Position numbers and translations under genes: made by a program. A stretch of DNA of 64,000 bases, taken from Chryseobacterium geocarposphaerae. Its GTDB lineage: Bacteria; Bacteroidota; Bacteroidia; Flavobacteriales; Weeksellaceae. The notes beneath the pieces are model-generated. The model was not told the origin of the DNA. It did not search any database and saw only the letters and a program-made list of their open reading frames with translations. Each line of letters opens with the position of its first letter. Positions within the stretch are counted from its first letter, which is position 1. The stretch lies in contig NZ_PGFD01000001.1 in the NCBI RefSeq assembly GCF_002797535.1, forward strand, positions 2,294,001-2,358,000, written 5' to 3'. Below, one piece after another: positions 28,073 to 37,439 of the stretch.

Positions 28073-28628
28073 ATGAAAAATAAGTTAGTCTCTCTTATCT
28101 CCAGATATAAATACTTTTTAATTTATCTCTTATTGTTTGCAGTCATCTCCTTTATCTTCAATCCGAAACAAAAGGAATACTACTTAACAAAAGATATTCA
28201 GACCTTCCAAGAAAGTCATTATCTTAAAATAGCCCTGATTGGCAGTGTAATCTTAATGTGTATAATGCTGACAATAGGCTTTCTGAGAAAATTTAAGTTC
28301 AATCAAATTTTAAATACCATTGTTTTCACTTCTTTTATCTGCTTTTCAGTATTTCTCCTAATGCAGACTACTATTACTTGCTTTTGTTTATGGGTCAATA
28401 GGTTTGACTCAAAGAAAGAAATTATTGAATCTTACCGGACATTAAGTATTACTGATAACAAATATTTCATAGCAAAAAAATACGAAACAGCCGGATGACT
28501 TTATTGATCAATCCGATTATTTTAAATATTCCGGATTAAAAGACGCTTCAAAATTGAAAAGAGGAGATACGATCAGCTTAAAATTTAAACAGGGATTACT
28601 TGATATTAATTACTTTGAAGCAGAATAA
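28073..28628 (+). pseudogene. Small membrane protein, frameshifted at a poly-A run
   Basis: As written it ends at 28498 (141 aa, MKNKLVSLISRYKYFLIYLL ... KYETAG), with three hydrophobic segments (about 13-30, 50-70, 80-105). After 28480 the downstream bases encode a good tail in another frame. If the run of seven A at 28474-28480 had six, the product would read KYFIAKNTKQPDDFIDQSDY, then FKYSGLKDASKLKRGDTISL and KFKQGLLDINYFEAE, stopping at 28628. That tail resembles the end of the 244-residue membrane protein at 35118-35852 (LKKGLFNIPWYYVEIH), which supports the restored frame. Family unknown. Confidence 0.7.
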
Positions 28629-28699
28629 TGTAATTCAATTTCAGGAGATTTTTTTGCTCTATTGATCCGTTGTACGTATTATTGTAAAAAATTATTTCC

Positions 28700-30757
28700 A
28701 TGTACATTGAAGTTTCTCAGGATTTTAGGAAGAAAACTAAAGCGGCTGTATTTTCTATTGCCATTTTCATTTTCGTTTATATCCTTTTATTTTTATTTAC
28801 AATAGCTTTGGCGCTTGGATGCATTGCCGGTGGAATAGCAATCATCGCCGCGAAACCAATGTTTATCACCCTTATGTTAGGGGCAGGTTTGGCAGGAACC
28901 GGACTTTTCGTATTCTTTTTTATCATTAAATTTTTATTTAAAAAACACATCAACGACAGAAGTGACCTTACTGAAATCAGAAGAAATGACGAGCCGGAGC
29001 TTTTCCGAATGATCGACGAAATCGTACAGGAAGCAGGAACGAATGCCCCCAAAAAAGTCTACCTTTCCTATGATGTGAACGCAAGCGTTTTTTATGATTC
29101 AAGTTTCTGGAGCATGTTCTTACCCATTCAGAAAAATCTGACCATTGGAATGGGACTGATCAATACCACGACAAAACAGGAGCTGAAAGCCATTCTTTCC
29201 CACGAATTCGGGCACTTTTCCCAGCGTTCCATGAAAGTGGGAAGTTATGTCTACAATGTTAATCAGATCATTTTCAACCTGGTAAATGATGATGAATCTT
29301 ACCGTAATTCGGTAGAAAAGTTCGCGAGTATAAGCGGCTATTTTTCCATATTTGCAGCCCTGGCATTTTTCTTTACCGGAAAAATCAAGTGGATTTTGGT
29401 AAAGATGTATAATTTTGTCAATATCCGCCATATGGCACTTTCCAGAGAAATGGAATTTCATGCAGATGAAGTAGCTGCTAATATTGCAGGTTCGCTTGCA
29501 TTGGAAGAATCGCTTTTAAGACTGGAGCTTGCTAACAATTCTTATCAGAATGTTCTAAGCTTTTATGATAACAGATATTCTAAAAACGAATCGAGTAAAA
29601 ATATCTACCGCGAACAGTTTTTTGTCATGAATTTTCTTGCTGAGCAGAGTGAAGTGGAATCTAAAAACGGACTTCCCAACATTCAGCTTTCAGAATCAGG
29701 ATTATTTAATAAATCAAAACTCAATATTGAGAACCAGTGGGCTTCACATCCTTCTCAAAAAGAGAGAATCACTAAACTCAGAAGTTTAAATATTATAAAG
29801 GAGCAGGACAATCTGCCTGCAAAAAGTATTTTCAAGAACTTTCAGAAAACAGAAGAACAAATCACTTCAAAGCTTTTTTCACGAGTACAATACCAGAAAC
29901 AAAAAACAGATCTGGAATTTGAAGAATTTCGGTCCGAATTTGAAAAACAATATCAGAAAGATTCATTTGATAAAATTTTCAATGCTTATTATGACAACAA
30001 AAACCCCGATTTCACCGTAAAAGAAGGTGAATTAACTGATGAAATTTCTTTCGATGAACTTTTCAGTAAGGAAAAAGTGGAATGGGTATATACATTAATT
30101 GCTCTTGAAAGTGATCTCAAAACTGTAGAGGCCATTTCCAAAAAGGAGTATGCCATTAAAACGTTTGATTATGACGGTAAAAAATACAAACAGACTGAAG
30201 CAAAAACTTTAATTCCAACTGTTCAGAAAACGATTGAAGAGATTAAGGAAAAGATTCACCAGAATGACGCTGTTATTTACAATTATTTTGCAAAGAGAGC
30301 AGAAGAGCAACAGAAAAAAGCTGACTTCATACAGCTTTACAAAAGTTTTAGAGAATACGATGCCGAATATGATGATCAATACAAACTGTATATTGATTTA
30401 ATGAACGCAACGGCATTCATGAATACGAAAACTCCTTTCGAACAGATTAGAAAAAACTTTAGCGATCTTAAACCTCTTGAGGAAAAATTAAAATACCAGA
30501 TTACCGTTTTTTATCAGAATGAGATGCTCATTAAAGAAATGAATGAAGAAGATATAAAGGACCTGAAATTCTACACGGAAAAAGAGCATCCTTATTTTAA
30601 TAACAACGAATATATGGAACACAACCTTCAGCTTCTGATGAAGGCTATCAATTATCTTCCTTATTTTCTTCACAGAAAATATTTTTACAAGAAAAAAGAG
30701 CTTTTGAAACTGATGAAAGAGTTGGAAGAACAAAACTCTATGGCGAAGATCTCTTAA
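28700..30757 (+). CDS. M48 family metallopeptidase, membrane-bound
   Basis: A 685-residue protein: two N-terminal membrane segments (about residues 15-50 and 53-80) precede a peptidase domain with the zinc motif SHEFGHFSQR near residue 168 and the third ligand in REMEFHADEVAA near 250, as in HtpX/Ste24-type M48 enzymes. Two more hydrophobic stretches (about 210-235) flank the active site. The C-terminal 400 residues are charged, mostly helical and unlike HtpX, a layout seen in longer bacteroidal M48 proteins. It probably works in membrane protein quality control or signalling, but the substrate is unknown. A terminator follows the gene. Confidence 0.88.
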   Translation: MYIEVSQDFRKKTKAAVFSIAIFIFVYILLFLFTIALALGCIAGGIAIIAAKPMFITLMLGAGLAGTGLFVFFFIIKFLFKKHINDRSDLTEIRRNDEPELFRMIDEIVQEAGTNAPKKVYLSYDVNASVFYDSSFWSMFLPIQKNLTIGMGLINTTTKQELKAILSHEFGHFSQRSMKVGSYVYNVNQIIFNLVNDDESYRNSVEKFASISGYFSIFAALAFFFTGKIKWILVKMYNFVNIRHMALSREMEFHADEVAANIAGSLALEESLLRLELANNSYQNVLSFYDNRYSKNESSKNIYREQFFVMNFLAEQSEVESKNGLPNIQLSESGLFNKSKLNIENQWASHPSQKERITKLRSLNIIKEQDNLPAKSIFKNFQKTEEQITSKLFSRVQYQKQKTDLEFEEFRSEFEKQYQKDSFDKIFNAYYDNKNPDFTVKEGELTDEISFDELFSKEKVEWVYTLIALESDLKTVEAISKKEYAIKTFDYDGKKYKQTEAKTLIPTVQKTIEEIKEKIHQNDAVIYNYFAKRAEEQQKKADFIQLYKSFREYDAEYDDQYKLYIDLMNATAFMNTKTPFEQIRKNFSDLKPLEEKLKYQITVFYQNEMLIKEMNEEDIKDLKFYTEKEHPYFNNNEYMEHNLQLLMKAINYLPYFLHRKYFYKKKELLKLMKELEEQNSMAKIS

Positions 30758-30763
30758 AAATAC

Positions 30764-30783
30764 CGCTCTGAAAAATCAGAGCG
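30764..30783 (+). terminator. Terminator after the M48 peptidase gene
   Basis: CGCTCTGA (30764-30771), AAAA, TCAGAGCG (30776-30783), seven T. Begins 7 bases after the stop. Confidence 0.85.
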
Positions 30784-30813
30784 TTTTTTTATCTTTATCC
30801 AAATCATTTAGCA

Positions 30814-31167
30814 ATGAAAAATAACGAAAAAGTCTATCAAATGTCCTTTTCAAGTGTTTACCCTCATTATATCGCTAAAGCTGAAAAGAAAGGCCGAACC
30901 AAAGAAGAAGTTCATGAGGTTATTTCTTGGCTAACCGGTTATAATGAAAAAAGTTTGCAGCAGATTTTAGATAACAAAACTGATTTCAGGACTTTTTTTG
31001 AACAAGCACCCAGGATTAATCCTAACGTAACTCTGATAAAAGGAGTTATCTGCGGCTATCGTATTGAAGACATTGAAGAAGAGCTTATGAGAAACATCCG
31101 CTATCTCGACAAGCTGATTGATGAATTGGCAAAAGGAAAAACAATGGAAAAAATTTTGAGAAAATAA
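30814..31167 (+). CDS. DUF2200 family protein
   Basis: A 117-residue cytoplasmic protein matching DUF2200: [97 protein letters not shown]. The family is widespread in bacteria and resembles proteins studied only structurally; no function is known. It is followed after one base by the PhyH-like gene, so both are likely one transcript, starting after the M48 terminator. Confidence 0.87.
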   Translation: MKNNEKVYQMSFSSVYPHYIAKAEKKGRTKEEVHEVISWLTGYNEKSLQQILDNKTDFRTFFEQAPRINPNVTLIKGVICGYRIEDIEEELMRNIRYLDKLIDELAKGKTMEKILRK

Positions 31168-31168
31168 G

Positions 31169-31912
31169 ATGGATAAAAATACAGCTACTCACTACAACGA
31201 TTTCGGCTATATTCATTCAGAAAACTTTTTTTCAGATAAAGAACTACAGCAAATCGAAGTTATCATAAATAAGTTCCATGAAAACTGGCTGAAGGAAAAC
31301 GAAAAAGATTATCAGTCCGGATTAATCAACAGTCACAGTCTTACTTCAAGTAAATTTATTAGTCCGGAAGAACGCCTGGAAATTTTCAAATTCATTGCTC
31401 AGGATAAAATTTCAAAGATTATTCAAGCCATCATTCCAGAAAAAGCTATATTTCTCAATACCCAGTTATTCTTCGATCCTTTCAATAAAAATCAGACCAA
31501 TTATTGGCATCGTGACATTCAGTATACCGGAATGAGTATTGACGAACAAAAAGAAAAAATCAAAACCCAGAACGTTCTTCATTTCAGAATTCCGTTACAG
31601 CCTGAATTAGGAATTGAATTAATTCCCACAACACACAAAACGTGGGATGTAAAGGAAGAAGAAGAAACCAGGCTTTCATTAAACGGAAGAAAACCAAGTG
31701 ACAGTCTTCACCGGGGAAAAACAATCAGCTTACATCGTGGAGACCTGTTAGTATTCTCCGCCAATATGATTCACCGGGGCCTGTACGGAAACGACCGTTT
31801 TACTTTTGACATTATTTTCTGTGACGACACTCCTGAATTTAAAAAATTTATTGATTTTAAAAACCATCCGACTCAGGAAGAATTAAAATCTTTAAATTCT
31901 GAACTTTTCTGA
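31169..31912 (+). CDS. Phytanoyl-CoA dioxygenase (PhyH)-family Fe(II)/2-oxoglutarate oxygenase
   Basis: The 247-residue protein has the PhyH-type double-stranded beta-helix core: YWHRDIQYTG provides the HxD iron ligands near residue 112, LHRGDLLVFSANMIHRGLYG provides the distal His near residue 209, and the following RFTFDIIF region contains the Arg that binds 2-oxoglutarate. Such enzymes hydroxylate small molecules or lipids using 2-oxoglutarate and O2. The substrate is not identifiable. Soluble, no signal peptide. It is directly downstream of the DUF2200 gene. Confidence 0.83.
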   Translation: MDKNTATHYNDFGYIHSENFFSDKELQQIEVIINKFHENWLKENEKDYQSGLINSHSLTSSKFISPEERLEIFKFIAQDKISKIIQAIIPEKAIFLNTQLFFDPFNKNQTNYWHRDIQYTGMSIDEQKEKIKTQNVLHFRIPLQPELGIELIPTTHKTWDVKEEEETRLSLNGRKPSDSLHRGKTISLHRGDLLVFSANMIHRGLYGNDRFTFDIIFCDDTPEFKKFIDFKNHPTQEELKSLNSELF

Positions 31913-32137
31913 TGAAAAAAGCTGGAAGCAGCTTGAGGTAAATTATTTATTTGAATTAAAACTAATGGAAAAAACAAATTGAAGTTTTATAACTTCCATC
32001 ATCCAGTCCTTTCCAAATTATCAAAAAACCTCTTCCCTATTTCAAAAAACTTCCCGAAATTAGCAGTCTGTGCGTTAAACAAAAATTAATGAATTAAAAA
32101 TTTAAACAGAACATACAGTAAAACTTAGCATAAGTTT

Positions 32138-32255
32138 TCTTCGGGGCAGGGTGAAATTCCCTACCGGCGGTTACAGTCCGCGACTCCTTTCTTTTTGAGA
32201 GGACTGATTTGGTGAAATTCCAAAACCGACAGTTAAAGTCTGGATGGGAGAAGAA
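32138..32255 (+). ncRNA. FMN riboswitch (RFN element)
   Basis: The conserved RFN core is plain: GGGGCAGGGTGAAATTCCCT then ACCGGCGGT, AGTCCGCGACTCC, a variable stem (TTTCTTTTTGAGAGG), ACTGATTTGGTGAAATTCC, AAAACCGACAGTTAAAGTC and TGGATGGGAGAAGA. It occupies most of the 438-base gap before ribB. It senses FMN and lowers riboflavin-synthesis gene expression. No clear terminator hairpin follows, so control may be at translation, but I cannot exclude a weak terminator. Outside the element I see nothing in 31913-32137. Confidence 0.96.
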
Positions 32256-32350
32256 AATGAGACAATTAGTGAGGCTATTTCGATGGACTCTTGTATTGTA
32301 TTTCATTTCCATGTACCGAAGTGTATTTTAACTTTCAACAGTAAAATAAC

Positions 32351-33001
32351 ATGGAAAAATTATTAGAAAAATTTGGAGCTACTCCGAAAGAACGTGTAGA
32401 AAAAGCACTCCTGAAATTACAGCAAGGCAAAGGAATCCTTTTAGTAGATGATGAAAACCGTGAAAATGAAGGCGACATCATCTTTCCCGCCTCCACCATC
32501 ACAGAAAAAGATATGGCACTTTTAATCCGCGAATGTAGCGGAATTGTTTGCCTGTGTATTTCTGAAGAGAAAAGCAGACATCTCAATCTTCGCCCGATGG
32601 TGGAAGCCAACAATTCCAAAAATCAAACCGCATTTACCATTTCCATAGAAGCCAAAGAAGGTGTAGAATCCGGGGTTTCAGCGAAAGACCGTGTAACGAC
32701 TATTAAAACAGCCATTGCAGAAAATGCTTTGGCGGAGCACATTGCAAGTCCCGGACATGTATTTCCTTTAGTCGCTAAAAAGAACGGCGTTTTTGAAAGA
32801 CGTGGCCATACGGAAGGAAGTGTAGATTTGGTACAGCTTGCCAACTTAGGTGATGATGCTGTGCTTTGTGAACTGACCAACGAAGACGGAACCATGGCAA
32901 GGCTTCCGGAAATTGCAGATTTTGCAGAGAAAAGAGAAATGACCGTAGTAACGATCGAGGACATTTATCATTACCGTAAGATGCTTATCAGTCAGAATTA
33001 A
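32351..33001 (+). CDS. ribB: 3,4-dihydroxy-2-butanone-4-phosphate synthase
   Basis: RibB converts ribulose 5-phosphate to the four-carbon unit of riboflavin. The 216-residue protein is the stand-alone form (no GTP cyclohydrolase II domain). Motifs: [20 protein letters not shown] near residue 35 (metal- and substrate-binding acidic residues), [33 protein letters not shown] and [20 protein letters not shown] then [11 protein letters not shown] (His/Thr/Glu catalytic region). It is controlled by the FMN riboswitch upstream. Other rib genes are not in the window. It lies 96 bases past the riboswitch. Confidence 0.96.
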   Translation: MEKLLEKFGATPKERVEKALLKLQQGKGILLVDDENRENEGDIIFPASTITEKDMALLIRECSGIVCLCISEEKSRHLNLRPMVEANNSKNQTAFTISIEAKEGVESGVSAKDRVTTIKTAIAENALAEHIASPGHVFPLVAKKNGVFERRGHTEGSVDLVQLANLGDDAVLCELTNEDGTMARLPEIADFAEKREMTVVTIEDIYHYRKMLISQN

Positions 33002-33025
33002 AATAAAGCTTTAGCGCACAGAAAT

Positions 33026-33050
33026 AGCCGTTCAATTATTTTGAACGGTT
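33026..33050 (+). terminator. Terminator after ribB
   Basis: AGCCGTTCAA (33026-33035), loop TTATT, TTGAACGGTT (33041-33050), with a T run. Confidence 0.8.
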
Positions 33051-33141
33051 TTTTATAACTAATCATAAAAATTAGATTATGATTAATTAAAAGCCATTTT
33101 TACATCTTATTTTTTATTTATATTTAACAAAATTTCTAATT

Positions 33142-34141
33142 ATGAAAAAAAAATCTACTTTTCATATTTGCATTCTCAGGATTATGCTCAGCACAAACTA
33201 CCATAACCAAAGCATTTAACGATCCTCTTGTGGGAGATATCGTGAATAATTTTGTGGTTAACGGAACGGTTGATAATTCCGCAACAGGAGCCAATACAAC
33301 CTTCAACAATGCATCTTTGACACAAGGAGCTGCTTCACAGGTAACTTACATAGCTCCTACTTCTTCTGAAATCAGTACCTATCCCGGATCTACCATCAAA
33401 ATGAATGATACCGGAAACTCTGTTTTATATAAAGCTACGGCAACCCAGCTTGAAATTACGGGAGTGATCACTCCTACTGCAACTTTAAATTTTGCCGCCG
33501 ATAATGGAACATTTATCACCTACCCTGCAAGCTTTGGCTACTCAAATACCGATACTGCGAAAGGAACTTTTACTTCAACAGCAGCTTCTGGATTATTTAA
33601 AGGAAATATTGTCACTACGGCGGATGCTTCAGGAACTCTTCTCGTGGGCCCGAAAACATATTCTAATGTTTTAAGGATAAAATCTGTACAGAATTTCAAC
33701 TTATACCAATCTACAGATACCAATTATCTTTTTCCGATCGGAAGCGTGATCAATACTTCATACACTTATTTTGACAGCACTCATAAATTTCCGTTGTTGA
33801 GTTCTACCAGCGGAACCCTTAGTGTACCATTACTTAGCATCAATCAATCCACAAGCGGAGCACAGGCTCTCAATGAAGTTTTTTTAGCAGTAAATGATCA
33901 TGTATCTAAAAAGCAAAATTTTAAAGTATATCCAAATCCTGCACAAGACTTTGTGGAGTTCACAGGAGACACAGACAATTATTCAACAGCAAGAATATAC
34001 AGTCTGGACGGAAAACTGGTAAAAACTTCCGATATCCAATCGGGGAAGATTCAAATTTCAGAATTACCGTCTGCAGCTTACTTTATTGAAGTTTCAGGTA
34101 AAGATTCAAAGAAGGAGATCACTAAGGTGATCAAAAAATAG
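33142..34141 (+). CDS. Secreted T9SS-sorted protein, frame broken in the signal peptide
   Basis: The long frame (from about 33170 to 34141) encodes a low-complexity, Thr/Ser-rich, beta-rich extracellular region (NPNAT-like composition: NGTVDNSATGANTTFNNASL, TASGLFKGN) and a T9SS type A sorting domain at the end (FKVYPNPAQDFVEFTG, SLDGKLVKTSDIQ, SAAYFIEVSGK). ATG at 33142 opens a signal peptide in another frame; the frames join if the run of nine A at 33145-33153 had eight, giving MKKNLLFIFAFSGLCSAQTT and then ITKAFNDPLVGD. So the gene likely starts at 33142 with a homopolymer frameshift. No enzyme motif seen; likely a surface protein. Confidence 0.75.
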
Positions 34142-34267
34142 AAATTTTATAAAATAGTATCTGTTTTTGGTGCTTTTGTGTTCAGAATCTTATTATCCCA
34201 CACAACTTTGAGAAATTTGCCCATTTTTTGCATTCCGTTTTAATACACACACTAAAAATATAAAGTC

Positions 34268-35020
34268 ATGAAAAGATATCTCATACTCCTTCTTTGTTTT
34301 ATTTTTTCGGGAATAAACGCACAGGAAGAATCGGGAGCTGTATCTTCAGAAAAGATGAATATCGTCAAAACTAATGTTACAGCGTACGTGTTCAGAAATA
34401 TTAATCTTTCTTATGAAAGAGCTTTTAACAGATGGTTTTCCGTCAATATGGGATTCGGAGCCATGCCGGAAGGAAAAGTTCCCTTTATCAATTCCTTTCT
34501 AAATGATGAGGATGAAAAAAAATTTCAAAACCTTGAAGTAAAAGCATTCAATTTCACTATAGAACCCCGTTTCTATATAGGACATGGATATGGTAAAGGA
34601 TTTTATTTTGCACCGTATTACCGCTATTCAAAAGTAACTTCCAACACCTTCGATTTTTATTATGATTACAGACTTAATGGAAATACCTACCGAATTCCTA
34701 TAAAAGGCTTCGGAAACACTAACGGAAACAGTGGCGGCTTAATGGTCGGAGTACAGTTCTTTCTCACCAGAAAACAAAACTTAGTATTGGATTTCTGGAT
34801 TGCAGGAGCACATTACGGAGCCGGAAAAGGAGACTTCACTATGACCAGCGATGTTATTTTGACACCCGATATGCAGGCGCAACTGAAAAAAGAAATTGAA
34901 GATCTTGATATTCCTTATGTGAAATATACCGTAGAAACCAACGCCAACGGAGCCCATGTAAAAGTAGATGGCCCATGGATTGGTTTTAGAAGCGGATTGT
35001 CTTTAGGATTTAGATTTTAG
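34268..35020 (+). CDS. DUF3575-type outer-membrane beta-barrel protein
   Basis: A 250-residue protein with a signal peptide ending INAQ and a body of alternating hydrophobic strands: MNIVKTNVTAYVFRNINLSY then ERAFNRWFSVNMGFG, IEPRFYIGHGYGKGFYFAPY then YRYSKVTSN, GLMVGVQFFLTRKQNLVLDF, ending FRSGLSLGFRF with terminal Phe. This is the DUF3575 pattern found in Bacteroidota barrels. It should sit in the outer membrane. Function unknown. Single gene between the T9SS protein and a weak terminator. Confidence 0.8.
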   Translation: MKRYLILLLCFIFSGINAQEESGAVSSEKMNIVKTNVTAYVFRNINLSYERAFNRWFSVNMGFGAMPEGKVPFINSFLNDEDEKKFQNLEVKAFNFTIEPRFYIGHGYGKGFYFAPYYRYSKVTSNTFDFYYDYRLNGNTYRIPIKGFGNTNGNSGGLMVGVQFFLTRKQNLVLDFWIAGAHYGAGKGDFTMTSDVILTPDMQAQLKKEIEDLDIPYVKYTVETNANGAHVKVDGPWIGFRSGLSLGFRF

Positions 35021-35039
35021 ATAATTTTATTGAATATTT

Positions 35040-35066
35040 TTGAAACCGTTCTTTAAAAAGGGCGGT
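35040..35066 (+). terminator. Probable terminator after the DUF3575-type gene
   Basis: AACCGTTCT pairs with AGGGCGGTT using G-T wobble pairs around a short A-rich loop, then TATTTTT. Confidence 0.5.
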
Positions 35067-35117
35067 TATTTTTATGATAGTATTGGAATGCTTATTTTTG
35101 AAGAGTAAGATAATTTA

Positions 35118-35852
35118 ATGTCAAAAAAAACTAAAAATAGAAAATCTCAATCCATTTTCTCAGGCTTAATAATGCATAAACTTTCATGGCTTGAACTTGT
35201 TGCTATTGGACTTTGTTTATGGTTTTTGCTCTATCCCCATCCTTATGAAATTCTTCTCGGAATATTACTGCTTATACCACTTATAGGAATATTAATCAAT
35301 GGAATTGAAAAACCGAGTTTAGTTTCTTTAGTTGAAATAACAAAAGATGAACGTGGGTATAAAAAATATGACGTTCTTGATTTCATTGATATCACAGCAT
35401 GGGTAATTTTAATTAGAGTTTTATTAGATTATGAATTCGAAAGCTTTTACAGTATGATAATTCCCGGAACAATAGCATTCATTATTGTTCTCATTATTTT
35501 ATTTTCTACCCATAAACTTATTACCCAATCAACAAAAAATAAATGGTGGATTTACACCTCAATTATTTTTAATGTATGTATTTACAGCTATGCAGGAACT
35601 TATGCTGCAAACTGCGCTTTTGACAATTCTAAGCCTCAGAAATATCTTGTAAAAATTGTCGGCAAAAGAATTGTGGAAGGCAGGCGTTCTGATAGCTATT
35701 ATATAAAAATTACACCTTGGGGAAATCATAATGAAGAAGAAATAAGTGTTTCCAAACAAGATTTTGACAAATTATATAACGACCGGGAAATAAATATAGA
35801 CTTAAAAAAAGGCTTATTTAATATTCCCTGGTATTATGTTGAGATCCACTAA
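35118..35852 (+). CDS. Membrane protein of unknown function
   Basis: A 244-residue protein with a basic N-terminus (MSKKTKNRKSQSIFSG) and about five hydrophobic segments (residues 22-42, 45-60, 92-108, 112-130, 146-165), then a soluble C-terminal domain (about 175-244) containing KYLVKIVGKRIVEGRRSDSY, YIKITPWGNHNEEEISVSKQ and LKKGLFNIPWYYVEIH. I do not recognise a family. The C-terminal domain resembles the restored tail of the frameshifted gene at 28073-28628, so the two are probably distant paralogues. It precedes the KgtP-like transporter gene on the same strand. Confidence 0.6.
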   Translation: MSKKTKNRKSQSIFSGLIMHKLSWLELVAIGLCLWFLLYPHPYEILLGILLLIPLIGILINGIEKPSLVSLVEITKDERGYKKYDVLDFIDITAWVILIRVLLDYEFESFYSMIIPGTIAFIIVLIILFSTHKLITQSTKNKWWIYTSIIFNVCIYSYAGTYAANCAFDNSKPQKYLVKIVGKRIVEGRRSDSYYIKITPWGNHNEEEISVSKQDFDKLYNDREINIDLKKGLFNIPWYYVEIH

Positions 35853-35878
35853 ATTATTAACAATTATATCTTTCCTGC

Positions 35879-37171
35879 ATGAATTCATCACAAATCACCA
35901 CCGCTCAAAGAATTAAAGCTATTGTAGGCGGCTCCATAGGGAATCTCGTTGAATGGTACGATTGGTATGCCTATGCTGCATTTGCCATTTATTTTTCCAA
36001 TTCATTTTTTCCGGATTCGGATCTTACGGCCCAACTTTTAAATACCGCAGGAATTTTTGCAGTCGGTTTTCTGATGAGACCTGTAGGAGGATGGCTTTTC
36101 GGGAGGATTGCAGACAGAATCGGAAGGAAAAAAGCAATGACACTTTCTGTTTTACTGATGTCTTTTGGCTCTTTACTAATTGCCTTAACTCCTACTTATA
36201 AAACGATAGGTGTTTTAGCACCGCTATTATTACTTATCGCAAGATTATTACAAGGCTTAAGTGTTGGTGGAGAATACGGAGTATCGGCAACTTACCTCAG
36301 CGAAATGGCAACCAACGACCGACGAGGGTTTTATTCCAGCTTTCAATATGTTACATTAATTGGTGGACAACTAATTGCATTGGGAATCCAGTTGATTTTA
36401 CAAAAATTATTATTAACGGAGGCTCAGCTTGAAGATTGGGGATGGAGAATCCCCTTTGTTATTGGAGCTTTACTTTCTGTGATCGCTTTATATCTGAGAT
36501 CAAACCTTCATGAGACCGAAGCTTTTGAAAATAAAAAAGAGGTCAGCGAAAAGAAAAAAGGCACTATCAAAGAATTATTAAAGCATCCCAAAGCTTTATT
36601 AACTGTTGTAGGATTAACCTTAGGCGGAACACTGGCTTTTTACACTTACACCACTTATATGCAGAAATTCCTGGTTAATACCGTTCATCTTACAAAAGAG
36701 GAATCTACGCTTATATCTTTTATTTCCCTGTTTATTTTTGCATGTTTGCAGCCCGTTTTCGGAGCTTTATCCGATAAAATCGGAAGAAGACCATTATTAT
36801 TAAGCTTCGGGATTTTGGGTACAGTTTTTACGTATCCGCTTCTGAATGCTTTAAGCCATACCGCTTCCATGTGGGGCGCATTTTTCCTGATTATGTCAGC
36901 GTTGATTATTGTGAGTGGCTATACATCAATCAATGCCGTGGTAAAAGCCGAACTTTTTCCTTCTGAAGTAAGAGCTTTAGGAGTAGGATTACCTTATGCA
37001 TTAACAGTTGCCATCTTTGGAGGAACAGCGGAATATATCGCGCTTTGGTTTAAACAGGCCAATGTAGAACATTACTTTTACTGGTATATTACCGCTTGTA
37101 TTTTCTTTTCGTTCGTGGTTTACGCAAGAATGAAAGATACGAAAGAAACATCAGCTTTGGATAAAGATTGA
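35879..37171 (+). CDS. kgtP: MFS transporter, alpha-ketoglutarate permease-like (MHS family)
   Basis: The 430-residue protein has 12 predicted membrane helices and strong resemblance to E. coli KgtP: GGSIGNLVEWYDWYAYAAFA at the N-terminus, GFLMRPVGGWLFGRIADRIG with the MFS signature, LLLIARLLQGLSVGGEYGVS and GFYSSFQYVTLIGGQL, ending with YALTVAIFGGTAEYIALWFK. KgtP couples proton entry to 2-oxoglutarate uptake. The exact substrate here (2-oxoglutarate or another dicarboxylate or osmolyte) is inferred from homology only. It sits after a membrane-protein gene and ends at a strong terminator. Confidence 0.85.
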   Translation: MNSSQITTAQRIKAIVGGSIGNLVEWYDWYAYAAFAIYFSNSFFPDSDLTAQLLNTAGIFAVGFLMRPVGGWLFGRIADRIGRKKAMTLSVLLMSFGSLLIALTPTYKTIGVLAPLLLLIARLLQGLSVGGEYGVSATYLSEMATNDRRGFYSSFQYVTLIGGQLIALGIQLILQKLLLTEAQLEDWGWRIPFVIGALLSVIALYLRSNLHETEAFENKKEVSEKKKGTIKELLKHPKALLTVVGLTLGGTLAFYTYTTYMQKFLVNTVHLTKEESTLISFISLFIFACLQPVFGALSDKIGRRPLLLSFGILGTVFTYPLLNALSHTASMWGAFFLIMSALIIVSGYTSINAVVKAELFPSEVRALGVGLPYALTVAIFGGTAEYIALWFKQANVEHYFYWYITACIFFSFVVYARMKDTKETSALDKD

Positions 37172-37187
37172 TGTCTACAGTATACAT

Positions 37188-37224
37188 AAAAAGCGCGGCT
37201 CAGAGAATCTGAGCCGCGCTTTTT
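37188..37224. terminator. Strong bidirectional terminator
   Basis: A perfect 17-bp stem (37188-37204 and 37208-37224) with a GAA loop, GC-rich (GCGCGGCTCAGA), ending in a T run on the plus strand and in five T on the minus strand. It separates the KgtP-like gene from the convergent 70-residue gene. Confidence 0.92.
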
Positions 37225-37226
37225 AT

Positions 37227-37439
37227 TTAATGATAAGCTTGTTTAAACTTCTCTAAAATACTGTCTAAATTATGCCTCTGTACATACACACTCTTCACAT
37301 CTTCGTACCTTGGTGACTTATAAAAAACTTCATGGAAATCCATACTCCCGTTTCCTACTTTTACTACTTTCTGCACATCGATATTCAATTTTCTAAGTTC
37401 ATCTTTAAAAACTTGAAATTCATCTTGGATATTCTTCAT
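37227..37439 (-). CDS. Small conserved-looking protein, unknown function
   Basis: 70 residues, soluble: MKNIQDEFQVFKDELRKLNI, DVQKVVKVGNGSMDFHEVFY and LDSILEKFKQAYH. I do not recognise a family. Support comes from the well-placed terminator at its 3' end, the ATG preceded by an AT-rich leader, and the balanced soluble amino-acid composition, unlike a shadow frame. It is convergent with the KgtP-like gene and divergent from the DUF4919 gene. Confidence 0.5.
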   Translation of the reverse strand: MKNIQDEFQVFKDELRKLNIDVQKVVKVGNGSMDFHEVFYKSPRYEDVKSVYVQRHNLDSILEKFKQAYH

